Assembly: GCA_903927185.1 (NCBI GenBank)
Contig: CAIYLW010000023.1
Span: 1 to 64,000 of the forward strand
DNA from: an uncultured Bacteroidota bacterium
Lineage (GTDB): Bacteria; Bacteroidota; Bacteroidia; Chitinophagales; Chitinophagaceae
Direction: 5' to 3'
Length of the DNA: 64,000 bases
This document shows, piece by piece, positions 60,367 through 64,000 of this stretch (position 1 is the stretch's first letter; every line of letters begins with the position of its first letter). Below the pieces are notes generated by a model that did no database searches, was not told the DNA's origin, and saw nothing but the letters and a program-made list of their open reading frames with translations. The position numbers were made by a program, and so were the translations under genes.

Positions 60367-61722
60367 ATGAAAAAAATCTCAGGCACTGTTATCGTCCTTA
60401 TACTTACTTTAAACTTTATACATGCTCAAACAACCATCAATAGAGATCCAGAGATTAACCAAATGTTGAAAGAAGTTTCTTCGGATTCTTTAAAAAGCTA
60501 TATCTATCAGATAGTAAGTTATGGTACTAGAAATACCATGAGTTCTGCCACAGATCCTAACCGTGGCATTGGTGCCGCAAGAAATTGGGTACTTAATAAG
60601 TTTAATAGTTTTGCAAAATTATCAGGTGGTAGACTAATTGCTTTCATTGATACCACCACTTTAATGCCCGATAAAAAAAGAATTGACACTCCGACACTTT
60701 TAGGCAATGTGGTTGCTACCTTAAAAGGTACTGACCCAAATGATCATCGCATTTTTTTAATAAGTGGCCATTTAGATAATATGCGTGGAAGTCCAACTGA
60801 TAGAATTGGTGACGCACCTGGTGCTAATGATGACGGAAGTGGCACAGCAGCTGTGATTGAATGCGCTAGAATCATGTCGAAACATAGTTTCCCTGCTACA
60901 ATTATTTTTGTAGCTGTAAGTGGAGAAGAGCAAGGATTATTAGGAGCCAATTTTATGGCAACCAAAGCGAAAAAAGAAAATTGGAATATTGAAGCGGTTT
61001 TGAATAATGATATAATGGGTAGTAATAATAGTAGTGAAACAAATATTATTGATAATACACGTATTCGCGTTTTTAGTGAAGGTTTACCTGCTTATGAATT
61101 AGATAAAAATGCGAAACAAATAAGACAGTTTGGTTTAGAGAATGATGGTAAATCACGTCAATTAGCTCGATATGTAAAAGAAATTGGCGAACGCTATGTA
61201 GAAAATTTAGAAGTTGTAATGGTATATCGGAATGATCGGTTTTTAAGAGGTGGCGATCATACCCCTTATGTTGAAAATGGTTTTACTGCAGTGCGGATTT
61301 CTGAAATGAATGAAAACTATTACCACCAACATAAAGATGTAAAAATAGAAAATGGTATTCAGAACGGTGATCTTCCAGAATTTATGGACTTTGAATATCT
61401 CCGTAAAAATACCGCCATGAACTTATCAAATCTGGCGAACTTATCAAAAGCTGCCTCAATGCCAGAGGAAGTAAAAATCGAAGTGAAAAAATTATCCAAT
61501 AATACTTACCTAAGTTGGAATGCACCAAAAACAGGTAACGTAAAAGGCTACTATATTCTCCAACGTGAAACTACCAATGCGTTTTGGCAGAAAAAGTATT
61601 TTACTACAGAGAAAGAATTTCTTTTACCGTTCTCAAAAGACAATTACTTCTTTGCAGTTCAATCTGTAAACGAAACAGGCAATGAAAGTTTACCAGTGGT
61701 ACCTGGAATAGTAGGCAGATAA
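60367..61722 (+). CDS. Exported M28 family zinc peptidase with FN3-like tail
   Basis: The 451-residue protein has a signal peptide at 1-20 (LTLNFIHAQ). The M28 catalytic domain shows the metal ligands and catalytic residues in order: ISGHLDNMRG (His, Asp), GANDDGSGTAAVIECAR (bridging Asp), VSGEEQGLLGA (catalytic Glu and ligand Glu), NNDIMGSN (Asp) and GGDHTPYVENGFTAVRI (His). A C-terminal fibronectin-III-like domain (about 365-451, VKIEVKKLSNNTYLSWNAPKTGNVKGYYIL) follows. It probably removes amino-terminal residues from peptides in the periplasm. It is 22 bases after rarA but functionally unrelated. Confidence 0.92.
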   Translation: MKKISGTVIVLILTLNFIHAQTTINRDPEINQMLKEVSSDSLKSYIYQIVSYGTRNTMSSATDPNRGIGAARNWVLNKFNSFAKLSGGRLIAFIDTTTLMPDKKRIDTPTLLGNVVATLKGTDPNDHRIFLISGHLDNMRGSPTDRIGDAPGANDDGSGTAAVIECARIMSKHSFPATIIFVAVSGEEQGLLGANFMATKAKKENWNIEAVLNNDIMGSNNSSETNIIDNTRIRVFSEGLPAYELDKNAKQIRQFGLENDGKSRQLARYVKEIGERYVENLEVVMVYRNDRFLRGGDHTPYVENGFTAVRISEMNENYYHQHKDVKIENGIQNGDLPEFMDFEYLRKNTAMNLSNLANLSKAASMPEEVKIEVKKLSNNTYLSWNAPKTGNVKGYYILQRETTNAFWQKKYFTTEKEFLLPFSKDNYFFAVQSVNETGNESLPVVPGIVGR

Positions 61723-61738
61723 ATAATACATAGAACTC

Positions 61739-61808
61739 AAAAGTCAAAAATATAAATAAAAATAAGGCCAGAAGTATGAAGCTTCTGGCCTTATAAATTT
61801 TGACTTTT
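61739..61808. terminator. Nested bidirectional terminator with inverted AT-rich arms
   Basis: The inner hairpin pairs TAAGGCCAGAAG (61763-61774) with CTTCTGGCCTTA (61782-61793) perfectly around 7 bases. Outside it, AAAAGTCAAAA (61739-61749) is the exact inverse of TTTTGACTTTT (61798-61808). It lies between the convergent peptidase and flavoenzyme genes. Confidence 0.8.
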
Positions 61809-61814
61809 TATTTT

Positions 61815-63296
61815 TTAATTTTGATTTTTCAACGGTACCAATCGCTCTGCAATCTTTTCTTCATCTTCTGCTCCACGTAATCCGCCTTCATGGTATTCTG
61901 CGTCTTCATTTACATCCCAAAGATCATACAGTTCCTTTCCGGCGATAATATTTTTAGCGGCAAGCATTGCAGTCATCATACTATGATCCTGATTATTATA
62001 CTTGTGCATACCATTACGTCCTACCAAATATAGTCCAGGATAAGCTTTCAAGGCTTCACGAACATCTTCCACATTTTGTTTGTAGCTATGATCGTAAACT
62101 GGATAAGCTTTAGGCTGACGAACAACATAACCATCAACTACTGCAGTTGCCTTAGTTAATCCAATCTGTTCAATTTCTTTTTTTCCTAAATTAATCAATG
62201 TTTCGTCTGAACTAGTCCATAGCCCATCCCCTTCGAAGCAGAAATATTCTAAACCATAACAAGCCATTTCTGGATCGGGTACCATATACGGACTCCAGGA
62301 TTTAAAATTCTGAATTCTTCCCACTTTTACACTTGGATCGTGAATATAAATCCAGTTATCGTTAAATGCATCTTCGTCTTTGCATATCAATACAACAGTT
62401 ACAAAATCGCGATAGCCTAATTGTTGTGAGGATGCCAAAGGTTTTGCAGGAAATTGCGGAGCTACTGCTGGAATTAATTCGCGCATTGGTGCGGAAGAAA
62501 GTACATAATCAAAACCATCGAGGGTTCTACCATCTGAGGTTTGTACCGTCCATTTTCCATCAGCTTGGCTAATACCATTAACACCAGTATTCATTTTCAC
62601 CTGCACTCCCATTGCAATACATTTCTGTGTGCATACTTCCCACATCATACCAGGTCCTTTTTTAGGGTACCTAAAAGAGTCGATCAAAGTCTTGATTACT
62701 TTATCTTTGTCACCCTTGGCAGCTTTTGGCTTGAATAAAGCATTCCAAATGGCGCTACTTAAGGAAAGTCCTTTTATTCTTTGAGCAGCCCAATCTGCTG
62801 ATATTTCATTACAAGGTATACCCCATACTTTTTCGGTATAGGTTTTAAAAAATATATTAAAGAGTCTTTTACCAAATTGGTTGGTCACCCAATCTTCAAA
62901 ATTGGTAGGATTTTTTACAGGGAATACTTTTGCACGCAAGTAACTCATCACACATAAAAAGCTTTCCCAAATACCCAATTTCATTAAAGCCTCAAAAGCT
63001 ACTAAAGGATAAGAAAAGAATTTTTTATTATAAAAAATTCTAGAGGAACGTGGGCGTTCTAACATTTCATCGCCCAAAATTTCTGTCCAGAAATCTTCTA
63101 CTTCTTTTGATTTAGAAAAGAAACGATGGCCACCAATATCAAAACTGTAGCCTTTATAGGTTTCTGTTCTTGAAATTCCACCAACATATTGAGGGTCTTT
63201 TTCAAAAACCACAACCTGCTGATTTTCCTTGGCCAATAAATAAGCGGCAGTTAAACCAGCCGGACCAGCACCAATAATGGCAACTTTTTTCTGCAT
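61815..63296 (-). CDS. FAD-dependent oxidoreductase, UDP-galactopyranose mutase-like
   Basis: The 493-residue flavoenzyme begins [60 protein letters not shown], a FAD-binding fold seen in UDP-galactopyranose mutase and amine-oxidase-like proteins. It continues [73 protein letters not shown] and ends [30 protein letters not shown]. The family is widespread in surface polysaccharide and glycolipid regions, but the substrate is unknown. It is divergent from the ElaA-type gene. Confidence 0.88.
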   Translation of the reverse strand: MQKKVAIIGAGPAGLTAAYLLAKENQQVVVFEKDPQYVGGISRTETYKGYSFDIGGHRFFSKSKEVEDFWTEILGDEMLERPRSSRIFYNKKFFSYPLVAFEALMKLGIWESFLCVMSYLRAKVFPVKNPTNFEDWVTNQFGKRLFNIFFKTYTEKVWGIPCNEISADWAAQRIKGLSLSSAIWNALFKPKAAKGDKDKVIKTLIDSFRYPKKGPGMMWEVCTQKCIAMGVQVKMNTGVNGISQADGKWTVQTSDGRTLDGFDYVLSSAPMRELIPAVAPQFPAKPLASSQQLGYRDFVTVVLICKDEDAFNDNWIYIHDPSVKVGRIQNFKSWSPYMVPDPEMACYGLEYFCFEGDGLWTSSDETLINLGKKEIEQIGLTKATAVVDGYVVRQPKAYPVYDHSYKQNVEDVREALKAYPGLYLVGRNGMHKYNNQDHSMMTAMLAAKNIIAGKELYDLWDVNEDAEYHEGGLRGAEDEEKIAERLVPLKNQN

Positions 63297-63350
63297 AGAA
63301 TTGATTCAAGTAATTGTAAAACTTGCTATTAAGGTTGCAAAGATGTAAAA

Positions 63351-63370
63351 TAATGGTGGTTCTACCATTA
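63351..63370. promoter_or_regulatory. Inverted repeat between divergent flavoenzyme and ElaA-type genes
   Basis: TAATGGT (63351-63357) and ACCATTA (63364-63370) form a perfect 7-base inverted repeat with a 6-base spacer, midway in the 118-base gap. It may be a shared operator. Confidence 0.35.
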
Positions 63371-63414
63371 GTTTTGCATCCTAATCACGTAATTTAAGAT
63401 CGAATAAACATTTT

Positions 63415-63879
63415 ATGAGCGAAAATAGATACCAATGGGAGTGCAAAACCTTTCAAGAACTTAGTGTTGATGAGCTATACAGTGTATTACGACTACGTTC
63501 CGAAGTATTCGTAGTAGAACAAAATTGCATATTTCTAGATCAGGATAATAAGGACCAATACTGTTACCATATCATGGGTTGGGATGGTAAAAACTTAGTG
63601 GCAAGTACCCGGTTAGTTCCCAAAGGCGTTTCTTATCCAGATTATCAAAGTATTGGTCGTGTGATTAATAGTAAAGACTATCGCGGATTGGGATTAGGTA
63701 AAGAACTGATGGAATATAGTATAGAAAAATGTATCGAACATTTTGGAAATGGACCAATTAAAATTGGGGCGCAGCTGTATCTTAAAAAATTCTATGAATC
63801 ACTTGGCTTTGTGCAGAGCAGTGATATTTATGATGAAGACGGAATAGATCATATTGAAATGATACTTCAACCTATATAA
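63415..63879 (+). CDS. GNAT acetyltransferase, ElaA type
   Basis: The 154-residue protein shows WECKTFQELSVDELYSVLRLRSEVFVVEQNCIFLDQDNKDQ, the start signature of ElaA, then TRLVPKGVSYPDYQSIGRVINSKDYRGLGLGKELMEYSI (acetyl-CoA motif RGLGLGKEL) and QLYLKKFYESLGFV. ElaA substrates are unknown. Its stop overlaps the end of the convergent gene at the window edge by 8 bases. Confidence 0.9.
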   Translation: MSENRYQWECKTFQELSVDELYSVLRLRSEVFVVEQNCIFLDQDNKDQYCYHIMGWDGKNLVASTRLVPKGVSYPDYQSIGRVINSKDYRGLGLGKELMEYSIEKCIEHFGNGPIKIGAQLYLKKFYESLGFVQSSDIYDEDGIDHIEMILQPI

Positions 63880-64000
63880 ATAGACCCCAATCGTCTTCAT
63901 CACCTTCTTTCCGAAATGTACTTATCCAAATACGGAATACAGGCTTAAATTGTTCAAAGCTATCTTCAATGACTCGCTTATATGCTTCATCCGACCAACC
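63872..64000 (-). CDS. C-terminal end of an unknown protein (runs off window end)
   Basis: The minus strand is open from base 64000 to a TAG at 63872-63874, encoding GWSDEAYKRVIEDSFEQFK, then PVFRIWISTFRKEGDEDDWGLFI. The acidic and aromatic tail is protein-like, but 42 residues are too few to assign a family. It converges with the ElaA-type gene and overlaps it by 8 bases. Confidence 0.55.
   Translation of the reverse strand, partial: GWSDEAYKRVIEDSFEQFKPVFRIWISTFRKEGDEDDWGLFI

Noticed and set aside
1-64000. Search for CRISPR arrays, insertion sequences, prophage, toxin-antitoxin and restriction systems
   Set aside because: No regularly spaced repeats, transposase, integrase or defence-type protein was seen in any listed ORF; no tRNA or rRNA gene was recognised either.

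Overview
The window is a contiguous stretch of chromosome from a member of the Bacteroidota, most likely the Chitinophagaceae or a close relative. It is AT-rich with short intergenic gaps. Two large secreted proteins end in type IX secretion (T9SS) sorting domains, and one small protein has a PID-CTERM-like tail. Promoter-like sites fit the Bacteroidota pattern TTTG-N19-TAnnTTTG rather than the proteobacterial one. Shine-Dalgarno sequences are mostly absent. Glutamine synthetases of types II and III sit side by side. No rRNA, tRNA, CRISPR array, insertion sequence or phage gene was recognised; the region looks like core chromosome with a few accessory islands.

Layout. 1-3.3 kb: the 5-prime end of rpsL (minus strand, with a clear promoter), a T9SS-exported protein and a PID-CTERM-like small protein. 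3.3-9.3 kb: ilvE on the minus strand, then a plus-strand run of a possibly HolD-like protein, a GNAT acetyltransferase, rdgB, a hotdog thioesterase and a GH3 glycosidase with an inserted PA14 domain. 9.3-13.3 kb, minus: a ComA-type phosphosulfolactate synthase, aroE, a lipoprotein, a DUF1569 protein and a TPR protein. 13.4-21.5 kb: small exported proteins, yidC, a DUF4407 protein, a DPP-IV-like peptidase and pyrG. 21.8-28.1 kb: a dienelactone hydrolase, then minus-strand purL, hldD, proC and an outer-membrane barrel. 28.4-31.7 kb: glnA (type II) and glnN (type III). 31.9-38 kb: a small exported protein, accC, accB, efp (with an unusual tip loop), a PKD-repeat T9SS protein and sucD. 38.1-49 kb: a 2010-residue alpha-2-macroglobulin whose thioester motif is degenerate, then UbiA prenyltransferase, type III polyketide synthase, methyltransferase and FAD oxidoreductase genes, then a DAO-family oxidase. 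49.1-54.9 kb: a membrane protein, an unexplained 370-base gap, two lipoproteins with a glutathionylspermidine-synthase-like (YgiC) enzyme, an MFS transporter and aspS. 55.1-64 kb: an ATP-grasp / alpha-E / transglutaminase cluster, rarA, an M28 peptidase, a UDP-galactopyranose-mutase-like flavoenzyme, an ElaA-type acetyltransferase and the end of an unknown gene.

The best candidate for an undescribed system is the compact cluster at 44.2-48.0 kb. It has the gene content expected for a polyketide-derived phenolic or quinone lipid: chain formation, methylation, oxidation and possibly prenylation. It resembles the Streptomyces SrsA-SrsB-SrsC logic but adds a divergent UbiA enzyme. Other points of interest are the EF-P lacking the usual PGKG tip, the A2M protein that cannot form the classical thioester, and a ComA homologue beside aroE.
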